Source: Exophiala sp. HKRS030
Lineage: Eukaryota > Ascomycota > Eurotiomycetes > Chaetothyriales > Herpotrichiellaceae
Direction of reading: 5' to 3'
Assembly (NCBI GenBank): GCA_023897205.1
Contig: JAHWDD010000006.1
Span: 2,418,001 to 2,482,000, forward strand
Length of the DNA stretch: 64,000 nt
Within the stretch, counting starts at the first letter, position 1, and the number at the start of each line of letters is the position of its first letter. The notes under the pieces were generated by a model. The model was not told where the DNA came from. It was given only the letters and a program-made list of their open reading frames with translations, and searched no databases. Position numbers and translations under genes: made by a program. This document shows positions 1-11,690 of the stretch, piece after piece.

Positions 1-2811
1 ACAAGCTCGAGGGCCAACCAGTCTGAGTACAGTCCGACGGCGCGGCTACAGCCTCCCAGTAAGAGCATGCCGTCAGAGCCGAACTCCGTTGGCTACCCAG
101 AGGAGAAGTCTGTTCAAGCCATTGGACAAGAAACTGAACGCGTGCTCAGGGAACATGTTGTCACCGGGAGCGGTGCCACCCCAGAAGCCGCACCATCGAC
201 CCCTTACAAGCAGGTGCAGGTTGCGTTTGCGATAGATGTCTCCTACAGCACGGAAGGAGGTGTTCTCGAGCAGGAGAAGCAAGCAACACTGAAGCTCGGC
301 GCCCATTTAGAGGCTCCGGCAAGGGATCGGGCGCAAATACTTCCATGGACTTCGATTGCACTTCCGCCCGTCGGGCTGTCTGACATTCAAAGCCTGAGGC
401 CGATGGGAGGCACCAATCCCACTGTCCTGAACACCGCCGACCCGCATCAACGTATACTCCAACAGTGCTCCCTCTGGTTCCTTCTCACCGACGGCATGAT
501 TGAACAGCCCACAGTGAGGGAATTTGCAGTTGGGATAGGTGAGAATGGTCTGCACGGAAAGGCCTGCGTGGTGATCCTCTTTGGGTATCGACCTTACCGG
601 CCCGTTCAGTGTAATATTTCCGTCGGACAATCCGTCTTCGCGCTTGCTCCGCATTGCGCGTTTCTCTTCCACGACGTTTCGAACGGAGAAGTCTTCGTCT
701 TCCAATGCAAAGGATGCTTCCGCTCTCTCCTCCCCGAGGAGAACATGGAGGTCATCTTGACTCCGGAGACCACTTGGGATCAGCTGCCGCGACTCTCTTA
801 TGATCGATTGGCCGAGCTCTCCATCCCCAAACCACGTCAGATCGCCTCGAACGCAGTCTTCCTGGCGAGCGGCAGAGTGGTCAACCTGGAAGACATGTAC
901 GGTGAACGCCTTGGGCAAGACGTCTCAGACGAAATCCTCGGTAACGATGACAACTTGAAATCCGTGTTGCTTGCTGCCCAAAGCAGAGGGAAGAGCAGGG
1001 AGATTGAGCACTGGGTCTCCAAGCAAAGGATGTCGAAAAGGGCGACCGAATATCTTGATCGACCGGACATTGACGGTGCGGCTTCCAAATTGATCTCGAG
1101 ACTCCTGGAGGCGACCAAGGCAGATCCTCGCGATCCAGTCTTGGAGAAGGACCTTAGGAAGCAGTTGAGAGATGCGCACGACAGAAATCTGCGTTGGTTC
1201 ATGCAATCGGTCCGCCGTGAGCAAGAGAAGATCCGTCAACGCAATACAATCGTGAGCGATGCATTGGAGAGAGTCAAATTGAACAGAAAGAGTCCAGGTT
1301 CTCCAATCATGATGAGCCCTGTCTCACCTCGCCCCGGGCAATCTGGGCCACGGGAACAGACTTCGCAAGCATATGCGGACTGGGGGTCGCATGCTCATAC
1401 AAAAGATATTCATGTCCCTCCCGACCCACCGAGGCTATCACATCGTAAACTACATCTGCCAATCCGAAAGGGAACAGCCAATGGCTCGGGGAAGCTCGCA
1501 AACTTCTATCCTGCACAGGGTTCGTATTCAGAACATCAAGGCCGGGCCCAAGATCTCACCTCAAGATCAAGCTCAAGCCCAAGCAGTCCCGCATATCAGT
1601 CGTATAACAGAACGTCACCCTTCTTTACAAACCCGGATGTGTCGGACTTGCTGTATATGAAAGGATACAAGCTGAACTCGGGCCCGTCATCTGCACCTCC
1701 TTTCCAGGGCCGTTGCAATCTGTGCGAGGACGACAATTCACCGTTGGCCCTTCTCCTCAAGGCCAAGCCCGACGACTACGAGACCGAGGGCGGTTTTCCC
1801 AACCCAGGCAGCAATTGCATGATCAAATACCCCTTCGCCATGGGCAACTTCCCGGAAACAGACATCATCTCGTCATTCCTCTGTTGCGAGAAATGTGCCT
1901 CATTCGTCTCCCGCATCGGAACCTCACCACTCGACGAAGCCATCACAGGTGCCATCCCGCTTGTGCCACTGTCCAACGAAATGAACCGGGACAGTGTGCT
2001 CAAGGAAGTTGATGCGACGTTGGTTCAGCGGTTTGATCTGCAGATACTCGACCAGATATTCCTTTCCATCCTGTACACCAAGTTAGACAAGGCCACCAGG
2101 GGCTCAGAGGTCGTCAGTGAGATGTTCATCCGCGCACTGGAGTGGCAGTGTCGAAATTTCCTCCAGCACATGACTTTGCCCGCGAGAATCAGTTGCTGCT
2201 CTACTGGCCTCGAAGAAGACGAAGGCGTGTATGAGCCGTTGACGACAACATTGTCATCGATTCTATCGAACATAGATATGCCCTGGGAGGAAGGGCCAAA
2301 GAGGCTTCTGAGCTACCCAAACGATGGCTTCGTGACGTTGATCAAGGCCGCACTTGACTTGGACATCGTAGGTCCTTCGGACAGTCATGTCGAGAAGTTG
2401 ATCTTCCAGCGACTGCTGTTCTACCTGGCCGAGCAGCACTCGGCGCTACGCGAGAAGATGGGGCCCGAATCCGCGAAGGAGGAGCTGTGCAGCATACTGG
2501 CAGGCAATCAAGGCGGGCTCATACCCGGTAGATTCAGTGTGGAGCTCGAAGGTCTCGAAGGCACCTACCTGCTCGAAAGCAGTGCATATGACTCGTTCCG
2601 GCGGCTGAAAGAGATGTTTGGCTCGGTGGAGCGGAAATGCGGCGTCGCAATCAGACTGTTTTTACAACTCATGGCCAACGTGGATTGGGATGGAGCGTCC
2701 GACGAAGATTTCTTCGACATGACACGAGCGAGGTATTGGAGTTCGATGCTGTTCACGGCCCCTTGGGATCTCAAGGAGGAAGATTGCCACGAAATCTTGA
2801 AGAAAGCATGA
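1..2811 (+). CDS. von Willebrand factor A domain protein, 5' partial
   Basis: The frame is open from base 1 through the Met at 67 to the stop at 2809-2811, so the true start probably lies upstream of the window; from the Met at 67 the product is 914 aa. A vWA-like domain occupies roughly residues 47-215 counted from that Met. It shows a metal-site motif DVSYS (D about 57), a GGTNPT loop and LLTDG, which together resemble a MIDAS site that binds a divalent cation and a protein ligand. The middle (about 400-520) is low-complexity Ser/Pro. A cysteine-rich stretch (RCNLCED, then FLCCEKC) looks zinc-binding. The C-terminal third is helical and unrecognised. No signal peptide or membrane segment is visible in the part present. 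It resembles large uncharacterised fungal vWA proteins; partner and role are unknown. Confidence 0.75.
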   Translation, partial: TSSRANQSEYSPTARLQPPSKSMPSEPNSVGYPEEKSVQAIGQETERVLREHVVTGSGATPEAAPSTPYKQVQVAFAIDVSYSTEGGVLEQEKQATLKLGAHLEAPARDRAQILPWTSIALPPVGLSDIQSLRPMGGTNPTVLNTADPHQRILQQCSLWFLLTDGMIEQPTVREFAVGIGENGLHGKACVVILFGYRPYRPVQCNISVGQSVFALAPHCAFLFHDVSNGEVFVFQCKGCFRSLLPEENMEVILTPETTWDQLPRLSYDRLAELSIPKPRQIASNAVFLASGRVVNLEDMYGERLGQDVSDEILGNDDNLKSVLLAAQSRGKSREIEHWVSKQRMSKRATEYLDRPDIDGAASKLISRLLEATKADPRDPVLEKDLRKQLRDAHDRNLRWFMQSVRREQEKIRQRNTIVSDALERVKLNRKSPGSPIMMSPVSPRPGQSGPREQTSQAYADWGSHAHTKDIHVPPDPPRLSHRKLHLPIRKGTANGSGKLANFYPAQGSYSEHQGRAQDLTSRSSSSPSSPAYQSYNRTSPFFTNPDVSDLLYMKGYKLNSGPSSAPPFQGRCNLCEDDNSPLALLLKAKPDDYETEGGFPNPGSNCMIKYPFAMGNFPETDIISSFLCCEKCASFVSRIGTSPLDEAITGAIPLVPLSNEMNRDSVLKEVDATLVQRFDLQILDQIFLSILYTKLDKATRGSEVVSEMFIRALEWQCRNFLQHMTLPARISCCSTGLEEDEGVYEPLTTTLSSILSNIDMPWEEGPKRLLSYPNDGFVTLIKAALDLDIVGPSDSHVEKLIFQRLLFYLAEQHSALREKMGPESAKEELCSILAGNQGGLIPGRFSVELEGLEGTYLLESSAYDSFRRLKEMFGSVERKCGVAIRLFLQLMANVDWDGASDEDFFDMTRARYWSSMLFTAPWDLKEEDCHEILKKA

Positions 2812-3152
2812 GATTATTGTAATGGATCGAAGTGACACACTGGCTAGGTTCAAACGGTGCCGATCTTACTGTGAGTATTTCCAGTTTAATGTGGAAAATG
2901 AGGGAGGCAGAGCATCAATGGTTTTGTGATTCTCCGTAGAGATATATAGTCTGGAACTTTCGGACTTCTACCGCAGTTTGATCACGTTCCGTTCAATTGC
3001 GGCGAGACTTATCCGAATCATGCGTTCCGCGAATCACCTGAGGCTTTACGAGTAACGGGCATTACGGGACAATATTCACGATCCAGAGCAGCTTCATTCC
3101 TCTTACTATACCAAGCTCGACAACATTCTCTATTCTAGAGGCTCATATCACA
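2812..3152. other. intergenic, vWA 3' end to COX11 5' region
   Basis: 341 bases between two genes on the same strand. It should hold the terminator of the vWA gene and the promoter of COX11. No RNA gene, repeat or convincing small ORF was seen. Confidence 0.6.
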
Positions 3153-4053
3153 ATGAATACATTTTTCCTCCCATCGAGGTTTGTAGGAGTCAGTTCACAC
3201 ATCGCCCGAGACCTTCAGAAACCTCTGCGGACGTCGAGATGCGCAGTTCGAAATATTTCACACACCACCACCAAGAGAGTACAATATGCCTCACCTTGGG
3301 AAGCTGCTAGGGCTGAGGCTCGACAGAAGAATCGAACGACCATGTACGTCCAGAGGCGTGTGCAAGCAGTACCGTACAAAACAACTCACCTAGGAAAACC
3401 CCAGGTACTACGGCCTAAGTGCAGGCATAACACTACTCGCCCTCTCGTATGCTTCGGTCCCTCTGTATAAAATGGTAAGCCCTCCCGCAACAACAGCGGC
3501 CCACTCTCCCCCACTGGCTTCAAGATTCCAAGATGACTGACTCCTGCCTCAGATCTGCCAACAGACGGGTTGGTCCGGCCAACCGGTCAAAGCCCACGAC
3601 GGGGCAGGAGACCCAGCCGTCCGACTCAAGCCGGTCGAAGACCACCGCCGCCTCCGCATCACCTTCAACAGCTCCGTGTCCGATACGCTTCCTTGGAAGT
3701 TCACGCCTCAACAGCGAGAGGTTCGGGTGCTGCCCGGCGAGACCGCCCTGGCCTTTTACACGGCCACGAACAAGAGCGAAGCAGATATTATAGGCGTGGC
3801 GACATATTCAGTCACACCGGCGCAGGTGGCGCCGTATTTCAGCAAGATCCAATGTTTTTGTTTCGAAGAACAGAGGCTGAACGCGGGAGAAACGGTGGAC
3901 ATGCCGGTGTTTTTCTTCATCGACCCGGAATTCGCAAAGGACCCAAACATGAGAGGCATCGATACCATCACGTTGAACTATACCTTTTTCAAAGCTCGAT
4001 ATGATAAGAATGGTATCTTGACCACGATCCCCATGGGGATGGCAGTTGCTTGA
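3153..4053 (+). CDS. COX11: Cytochrome c oxidase assembly protein COX11
   Basis: This is a copper chaperone that delivers Cu to the CuB site of cytochrome oxidase subunit 1 from the intermembrane-space side of the inner mitochondrial membrane. Three exons are supported: 3153-3343, 3405-3474 and 3553-4053, giving 253 aa. Both introns have GT-AG borders and keep phase. The N-terminus is Arg/Ser-rich with few acids, as a mitochondrial presequence should be. Exon 2 encodes the single transmembrane helix (GLSAGITLLALSYASVPLYK), and exon 3 the CtaG/Cox11 beta-domain. The copper-binding CFCF motif is intact (KIQCFCFEEQ), followed by the family's PVFFFIDPEF block. Length and architecture are normal for the family. 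This is a housekeeping gene with no link to its neighbours. Confidence 0.95.
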
Positions 4054-5331
4054 ATTGTATCAAGAGACGGCAAAGAAGAGCAAAAAAGACACAACATGTG
4101 CAAAGGTTTCCCCCGCGTCGAGACATGGTTTGCGAATGGCCATACAACATCAATATCAGATCTCATGTTGGAGGTCTCGTTATGGTGCTCTTTTAGGGAG
4201 TCCTGACGACGCTCAGACCACTCTTGGAGGAATCGTCTCAGCAATCCCAACTCTGTCAGGTGGGAAACCTCTATCGTCTAAACAAGACGTGTACAACAGA
4301 CATGGCGCGTGAAGTGGATGTCTGATGATTCAATGATCGAATGGATTCACTATCAGGTGTGTTGCGGTTCCAGGCCGTCAGCATGCCCGTCACACCGAAC
4401 GGACAGGCACATTATACGAAGCTCTTTGGCTGCTGTTCAACGCTAGAAAGTCTTCTACGCCCCCCACTGCCGAGTTCGAGACGCGGGACGAGACAGGCGA
4501 GATGAACGGGGATGATTGTGGTAAGTTGACTGCGAAAGGACAGGTTCGATGTATGTATACAAGTACCTGTCAGCTCGGTCGCGCCAACACCAAACCCGAC
4601 AATTATCAAGCATGAAAATCTGTATCATGCAAATCACATCAACCGCGACGAACATTGACGGTTTGATACCGAATAACCTCTAGTTTTGTCTCTTAGCAAG
4701 CGATTTCGCCCAAAGAATGAATGCTTTTGGAGGGCAATGGATGGGATATTTCATTACTCGAGTACACTATAGGTACCTCTATGTACCTCTAGGTATTTAT
4801 TTCTAGGTATCTCTCCCGTAGAATGGAGCAACTCTCCTCTTTTGTTTCTTATTATCCACACAAAGTACGAAGTAGCCCGGTGGTCTTGCTCTTGGCCTCG
4901 GTCTTTTTTTTGGGTGGACAAACGCCGTCTTCTCTCTCTTCCGAGTGCGTTTCTAACGCTATGCAATGTGATGCCGATTCCCTTTTACCATGATCGATGC
5001 GATGCAATGCAAATGCTCCCTAGTGTATCATTACAAAAAGGTGGGTTTTTTTCTTTTTTTTTGTTTCGTGGCGCCTCTTTTCTTCCTTGAAGTTTTCCTT
5101 GGTTGATGAAAGGTGAGGGTGAGTAGAAGATGCAAATATTATTAAGGATGATGACGATGATGATAAAAAGGCGGTGATTCCAGCCAAAGCCCACACGAAC
5201 TAGCTTGGCTGGCCGGCTGGCTGTGTGTTTGTGTCATTATGTGTCGTTGTGTGGTGTCGTTGGTATGTATGTTGATGTTTGTGTTTGCGTTTGCGTTTGC
5301 CAAAATTTGTGCGTTTGCGTGTTTGTGTTCC
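4054..5331. other. intergenic, convergent 3' regions of COX11 and sedolisin
   Basis: About 1.28 kb between two convergent genes. No gene is supported. It contains short AGGTACCTCT/TAGGTA-type repeats near 4770-4815, a homopolymer T stretch near 5045-5060 and a GTTTGC hexamer repeat near 5279-5301. Several ORFs here have no family resemblance or codon bias. Confidence 0.6.
5279..5301. repeat. GTTTGC hexanucleotide microsatellite
   Basis: A short run of TTTGCG/GTTTGC units lies just beyond the stop of the sedolisin gene, in its expected 3' untranslated region. It continues imperfectly to about 5330. Confidence 0.6.
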
Positions 5332-7219
5332 TCATTTTGTGGCGACACCAGATTTATCAGGACTTCCAATGCCCAAGACGTCCAAAATCTTTTCAAAATC
5401 CGGCGTCCCAAAGCCGCTGGCGACGTCCCAACCTTTGGCGGCACCGAACCCCGGACCGTCACAGCCCACGCTCGTACCGTTGACCACGTCCGTGAAGGCG
5501 GCGAAACCTTGCTGGTACAGCCAGGGGTTGAGCCAACCCATGGGGGGTTTCCCCTCTGCGACCAGGGCGTCGTTGACGAGGGAAAAGATGCTCGCCATGG
5601 TCGGGGTGGAGCAACTCGTGCCGTCGACGGTGCGGACGGTCGAGTTGAGAAACACAATGTACCGGTAACTCTGGGCCGAGATGTCCGGGTAGGCGCGGCC
5701 CGAGGAGTTGTACAGGCCCTTGAACTCGTCGCCGACGGTGTCGAGGTACCGTTCGACGGCGGTGTCTTGCCAGCTCGGCCGGGCAAAGTAGTTGCTGAAC
5801 CCGCTGCCCGAGGCGTAACCGTTGCCGGGGTCGAAGGCGACCCGTTCCGGGTAGCCCCTCGTGCCGCCGACGGTGGTCACGTAGGGGCAGGAGGCCGGGA
5901 AGGCGGGCAGGAAGGTGGAGGTGTTTTTGCCGTCGTTGCTGACGCAGCTGTCGTTGCCGCCGACGCCGTAGTCGCCCGAGCTGAAGAACAGGGAAACGCC
6001 TTGGGCCCCGAGGGCGGCGAATTGGTTGCAGACCTGTCGCGCGTAGGTTCGAGGCACGGTCTGTTCGTCGTCGCCGTAAGAGGTCGACACGACCTTGGGC
6101 AGGGTGGCCGGGTCCTGGTCGCGCATCCACAGGACCCAGGTCAGGTAGGGCTCGTTGGTGTTTTCGGCGGTGAAGGCGTCGGCCTCGAAGGGTGGCATGC
6201 CGCCCGTCGAGTACGCCGTGACGGGGGTCGGGTAGACGAGACCCAAGATGGTCTCGAGGTCCAGGTTCCCTTCGACGCCGGCGCCCGCGGTGGCGTTGTC
6301 GATCGCGCCGCCGTCGATGGACACCTGCTTCAACGCATAAGACGAGTTGACGGCCTCGGGGCGGAAGTTTTGGAGGTACAGTTTGGCGTCGGGGCGACTC
6401 GAAACTTGGCCGAGGTAGTTGGTGAAGCCGATCGAGTTGTTCTTGACGGATCGAGGCGTGTAGTTGACGGTGTTGTACAGCGCGCTCAAACATTTGGTCG
6501 TCATGCCCGCGAAATTGCAGACTTGGCCGAGTGAGGTCGAGTTGGCTGCGGCAGTGAGCTCGGCCAGATCGATTTCGGTCGGGACGGTGAGGACGGTTTC
6601 CCCCTTGGGGTTCGCACGTAGAAACGCCGTGGTGGGCTGAATGGTCGTGATGTGGTCGTGCAGCGAGCGCGGGAGAGACCAGCTGGTGGTTCGGACGAGC
6701 TTCGCTCCATCTTCGTGCTTGTACACCGAGTACTTGGTGTCGAGGAGTCGTTCAATCTGAGCAACAGGCAGAGTGAGTGTGAGCCAGTCTCGGGCCGCGT
6801 TGAATTGGAGGTGAGACGAGTCAATGCCGTTCTCGGACAGCCAATCCTGAATCGAGTTCACGGTGTCATCGGTCGGTGAGACTAGATCGTGGACTTGTTG
6901 CTGAGAAAGATGTTGACCATAGCGATGGTGAGAAGGATCCGAGACTTTGTTCAGGTTAGTTTTGGGTTCAGCTGCCCCGGTGGTTTGGGAACACGACTAA
7001 AAGCTTACCCTCGAACAAATGTTGCTCGAGAAGGTCGAAATTATTGGGTTGTAGACCAATGTTGAGCTTCAGGAGGTGAAATGGATGAGGATTTCCAGCC
7101 ACAGACCATTTGGGAGGTACATTGATGGACTCTTTGACGGCATATTCAAATCGGGGGTTGAGGGGTGATGAAAAGACAGACTGTGAGACGGCCAAGAGGG
7201 CCAAAACAATCTTGAACAT
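5332..7219 (-). CDS. Secreted sedolisin (tripeptidyl-peptidase, S53 family)
   Basis: This is an acid serine-carboxyl peptidase, probably secreted to cleave tripeptides from extracellular protein. Two exons: 7009-7219 and 5332-6944, joined across a 64-nt intron in phase, giving 607 aa. The start at 7219 was chosen because it opens with a signal peptide (MFKIVLALLAVSQSVFS). The propeptide shows the typical VSDPSHHRYGQHL block, which is split by the intron. The catalytic residues are visible: Glu and Asp in EGNLDLE (about 295 and 299), the oxyanion Asp in SSGDYG (about 395) and the nucleophile Ser in DGTSCSTP (about 514). Length is normal for fungal sedolisins. GC-rich codon use produces a 431-codon antisense open frame that is not a gene. 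Confidence 0.93.
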
Positions 7220-8756
7220 AACGAGTGTGTGGTGAGACGAGGAGATCAAGAGGAATGAGAGGTTTGAGGAAGGGGAGAAGAAGATGGAGGGAGGAATGTA
7301 GACGACAAGGGAGAGATGAAGCTGGAATGGAATGAGGTTGTGAAGTTGGTTCAATTCAACATGATGATGATCTCAGGTACCTAGCCAGACCTCGTTCTCG
7401 TACTCGTATGGAGTCCGGAGTAAGTACGAGTGAATGGGCAATTCGGCAGTGGCAATTGATGTCACTGATCGTCGCTTAATACGGAGTATCCGTACAGTAT
7501 GGAGTGATGATACTCGTAATAAGAACAAGAAGGGTTTTTGTTATGGAGTCAAAGACGGCAGAGTGACTTGTCAGCTGTTGCTACTTTGTTTAGTTTCAGG
7601 GCGAAGTTGGAGCTTCCAAGACACTAAGAATGAACTTGTTTTAAAGTCTGTCGACCTAGAGATGAAAAGGTTCGATGATCTTTTCCCTCAGCTATGGAGT
7701 TCGGAGTGATTTCACTTGATACTGTACAGCAAAGTATCATGTGCAATCTTCTGGAAACATACCGGGTTTGACCAGGTGATACAACAATTGAAAACGTGTC
7801 GAGGCTGCGAGGTTACATACGGTATACAGTAGAATACAGAATATCTGTCCATCATTGGCCCTTATTGACTCCGTGTTCATTTCCGACGCATGTAACATTC
7901 CGGTGTCGATAGGCTGGAGATCTGTATATCATGCTGTACCCCGTAGCAAGTGATTGATTCAGACTGGTTCGCTTGTAGATCGTATATCTCCTTCTTCATC
8001 TTAATCCCAGTTTCAGATGGAGGATACAACCCGACCCGAAGCTTGTAGCCGGAGGATTTTCAGGGGTCAGACAGCCACATTCCATCACGCGTACTCCGTA
8101 CAGGGCCAATCATTAGAGTCAACAGATCGTCAGACACACAAAGATACAAGATTGCAATGTTTTGACATGTGTCTGTTCTTTCAATTGTCTTTCAAGTGTC
8201 TTGGGAGAACCACCAATTAATATTCCATCCAGTCACTCTTCGCCTTTGCAGTAAAATGATATCATTCATCAAAGTATCCGTACCATGATCCTCCTTACAT
8301 ACAGTACAGTATGTATCTGCTGAAACCACCCTTTATCACTATAGCCGAGGTATCATGGCATGTGGTTTTGGATAACTACTGTAAGTAGCCAAGTACTAGT
8401 GCTCTGAATCACTTTTGACTATGGGTCCATACTTTGTATACCTTTTATCAACCCAGACTGTGATCGCTATCTGACGGTAAAAGAAGCGCACAAAGGTGCC
8501 CTTGAGAAATTCGCCTAATGGTGTCTGTAGGATGAAGATCGTCTCCTTTTTGCCTTGATTCCTTAGTACTAAACGGAAAGTCCAAAGTTTCGACGTGAAT
8601 TTCCTTGATCAGATTGTCATCATGATACCTAGAACAGGCATTTGCTGGTCTTGCCTACAACAGACTCCTTGAAGAGCTTATATAAGGCCTTCTTCGATTT
8701 GCGGCACTTTCTGAACATAGGAAGGTAAAGAGGTACGGTGCACCCAGTCCCACGAC
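7220..8756. other. intergenic, sedolisin promoter and cluster border
   Basis: About 1.5 kb without a supported gene. It holds the sedolisin promoter on the 7220 side and the 3' end of the MFS gene on the other. It contains two exact copies of the intergenic 9-mer (TACGGAGTA at 7480-7488, TACTCCGTA at 8092-8100) and several near copies around 7400-7520. Two small ORFs (7434-7709, 8017-8220) have no family resemblance. Confidence 0.55.
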
Positions 8757-10860
8757 TCAAAGAGTATACCTGAATCCAGGCTGGCCCATAATGACAATCT
8801 CTCCCCTATCCGCGCGACGATTCTCGCGGCGGAACAGGACAAAGTTCTTGGCCACCAGGACTGCGTACAGGATGTTGAACGCGATGCTGACCCACAGACC
8901 TGGTCGGTAGCCCGGGGCGTCCTGGGAGCGGAAGACGTTGCCGGTGATGATGCCTGACACTGCACCGCCCATGGTCATCATGGCCATGGCCAGACCCTTT
9001 TTCAGCTGGCCGACGAGGTTGTTGTGCGCGTACGCCCATTGGAGCGGGACGTTGCCGACTATGCCCATCTGGCCAACGAAGACTCCCGCGTAGCGAGCGC
9101 GGGTGTCGGTGCACCAGCCGACCCTACAGATGGGAGTGACTGGTCAGTCTTTGGATGTGGGAAAAGTCTCGAGCCTCTGCAGATTGGAACCCATGAGGAA
9201 TCAAACTTACATGACAATGCCGATGATGTATATTGCGCAGTTGGCGATCATTATGGGTCCTCTTGTCCGTAGTCTGTCACCCAAGTAGCCACATATGATC
9301 ATCCACTGTCATTGTGTTAGAACCTAGCACGCCCGACAGAGCTCTGGCAAGTAGAAAGGTACGTACCACGCCGCCCACGAGGTACGGGGGAAATGTCATG
9401 ACTTGTGCCTTTGCAGTCGAGTAACCGAAGCCGTCCTTCAAAATCACTGGAAGAAAGTATGCAAAGGCATACAATGCGGCGTTCTGCGGCCATGTCAGTG
9501 TCTTGTTGAATCTTCACAGGTCCATGGGGTCATGGGCCACAGCAAGCGGAGAGATGACTTTACGTTAAGAAGGAGGTAGAATGGAAATTCCCAGAGCTTC
9601 CAGTCCTGGATGTAACTAGCAAAGAGGGCCCAGGTGAGTTTCTCCTCCACCGCGTCGCCACGGTCATGCTCGATGCGGGCCAAGACTAGGGCAGCTTCTT
9701 CTGGAGTGAGGAATCTGGGAAGCCCCATTGAATTCTTTTTGGCAGCTGCATAATTTCACAGCTATTGTTAGTGAAAACGTGGAATTTCAAAGAAGCAAAA
9801 GTCGGTGACAGAGATGGGGAAAATCACCTCGTTCTGGAAAGTCGATGATGAGAAAGTACGATGCAAGAGCCACGACACCGCTGACCACTCCTTCGATGAT
9901 GAAGATCCAGCTAGGTACATCTACGTTAGATAGATTCTGGCGTTTGTCGGCTGAAATGATATTGACAGGGAGGTTTGCAAGCTGCTAATCACTTACCGCC
10001 AGCCACGAATACCAGCAGTCCCTTCCATCTTCTCGAGCCCATACGCCATCAGACCTGAGAGGCCGGCAGACATGATCCCGATGACATAGAAAGCAGCGAT
10101 CCGTATCCCGATCTCATAGCGCGTATACCAGCACCCCAACAGATACTATAGCGCTTGACTCATTAGATATACACTCCATGCACAATCAAAAGAGGTTGGG
10201 CTGGGAGCAGGAAGACGCGGACTATCACTTACGAGAACGCCGGGAACAAGTCCACCTTCCAGAAAACCGAGGAGAGCTCGGCATACAGCCAGTGATCCCC
10301 AGGTGTTACAGAATCCCTGGCCAATGGTGATGACACTCCATGCCAGCCCGATGGACCCAATCCAAAAGGCAGGGCCAAGCTTGCGGGTCAGCCACATGGC
10401 TGGAATATCAACCAAAGCATATCCGATGAAGAATATCATGGTCAAGACAGAGTATCTGTTGCTGACATCCGTGTCGAGATCTTTTCTCATACCAGCAATA
10501 TTCGCCTATCGTTCACATGTGGTTGTCAGCAAGCGTATTGGGTAGTTTCAGCCCAAGACTCAAAGAGAAGAGCCAGCTCACATTGCCCAGATTACTTCGA
10601 TCAATATATGCCCAGATATACACCAGAGCCAGAATGGTGATCTGTCGGAAGTCGACTTTCCTCATGATCTTCTTCAGTCGACGCTGATCTGCCAGTGTTT
10701 GAGCCTCCATGGCTTCTCTGAGGGGAATGTCTGGTGCGTGTTCACGTAGAGCTTCTGCATCACGCAGCTCCTTTTCATATGTGGCTTGTGCCTCCGAGCT
10801 CTCCTCCGCATATTCGCCGTGCTCAGGACGAGCTTGTTTGACGTCGGAAGTATAAACCAT
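8757..10860 (-). CDS. MFS transporter, Dal5/allantoate-permease type (ACS family)
   Basis: This is a plasma-membrane proton-coupled carrier for small organic anions such as ureides, carboxylates or vitamins; the substrate cannot be read from sequence. I reconstruct eight exons: 10582-10860, 10233-10505, 9997-10145, 9828-9910, 9564-9745, 9367-9483, 9211-9305 and 8757-9123. All introns are GT-AG and phases match, giving 514 aa, the usual family length. A charged cytosolic N-terminus precedes the motif YIDRSNLGNA in helix 1. Further family marks are GFLEGGLVPG in helix 4, GWRWIFIIEG near helix 6 and about 12 hydrophobic helices. A Met at 10887 is an alternative start, adding 9 aa. It lies next to a cyclase-family hydrolase on the same strand, so it may import or export the substrate of that pathway. 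Confidence 0.88.
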
Positions 10861-11690
10861 AGTGTTGGTGTTGGAGATTGTCCACAACCGAAGCGGTAAG
10901 TGGATAGCGCTGGCAGTGTGGTATACAGGTCGAACTTGGCCTTGAAGTGAAACTCTTGAGTGCTAGAACAGAGAATAGTGATATGCCAATGCCCAGGTCC
11001 GCATCTGCTCAGACAGAGGTATATGGAAAGGATTCAGTCGATTTTGAAGAGTTTGCAAGTGTGTTCTTGAAGTCTCATATCATGGGGTACTGGAGACAGT
11101 AGACTTCCCCAGGCGGTGATCTGTTCTCCGGAATGCGGTGAGATACGGGGTAAAAGCGTGGGTCAGCTTCATAGCTCGCTTCATGATGGCTCCCTTCCTC
11201 GGCAAACGAGATTCAACTAATAGAGACATTGGATCGACGATGTGTTGCAACTCGGATATCTTTGTCGCTTCCACTACTCAATCATTCTTCGCTTCCGTGG
11301 ATAGGGTTTTCTTCGCTTCCGTCAAGTGAGCGTCGAGGGGCAGTAGACACTTATACCTAGCCACGTAGGTATACAAGAATGTGCAAGTGTAGAAGGCAGA
11401 CGATGGAAGGGAACAGGGGCTCGGGTAAGTTGCCGACTCTGGTTATCACAAAAATTACAGCACATGCCCGTGGTGTTGACGGTGGCGGCTACAGTACCTA
11501 AAATTAACGCCTATAGGCGGCCATGGAGTGCCTAATCTAGCACTTTTTAAGTCGGCTTTAGGCGCGAATCAGCTTGCCTAGGTAGTACCTGGGGTGACTG
11601 TCTTGGGTTGCCCAAGGGCTGATATGCCGCTGCTGGTTCAGACTCAGCCACATGCTGATTTGGTTCAACAAATATATCCCAAGAAGTACG
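10861..11690. promoter_or_regulatory. intergenic, promoter of the MFS gene with repeat remnants
   Basis: 830 bases between two genes read on the minus strand. There are three close copies of a TCGCTTCC element between about 11268 and 11320, two of them as TTCTTCGCTTCCGT. From about 11488 to 11600 there is a CCTA-rich, weakly inverted segment that may be a relic of a small element. No ORF here is convincing. Confidence 0.4.
11490..11600. repeat. possible short inverted-repeat element relic
   Basis: The segment begins near GTACCTAAAATTAACGCC and ends near TTGCCTAGGTAGTACC. Its two ends are loosely inverted copies rich in CCTA/TAGG. A similar TAGG/CCTA-rich AT-rich patch lies near 17800-17900. 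This could be a miniature inverted-repeat element, but the match is weak and no target-site duplication was confirmed. Confidence 0.25.

Noticed and set aside
5239..6534. 431-codon open frame on the + strand
   Set aside because: It lies antisense to the sedolisin gene, has a Gly/Val/Arg-rich composition typical of codon-bias shadows, and shows no domain.
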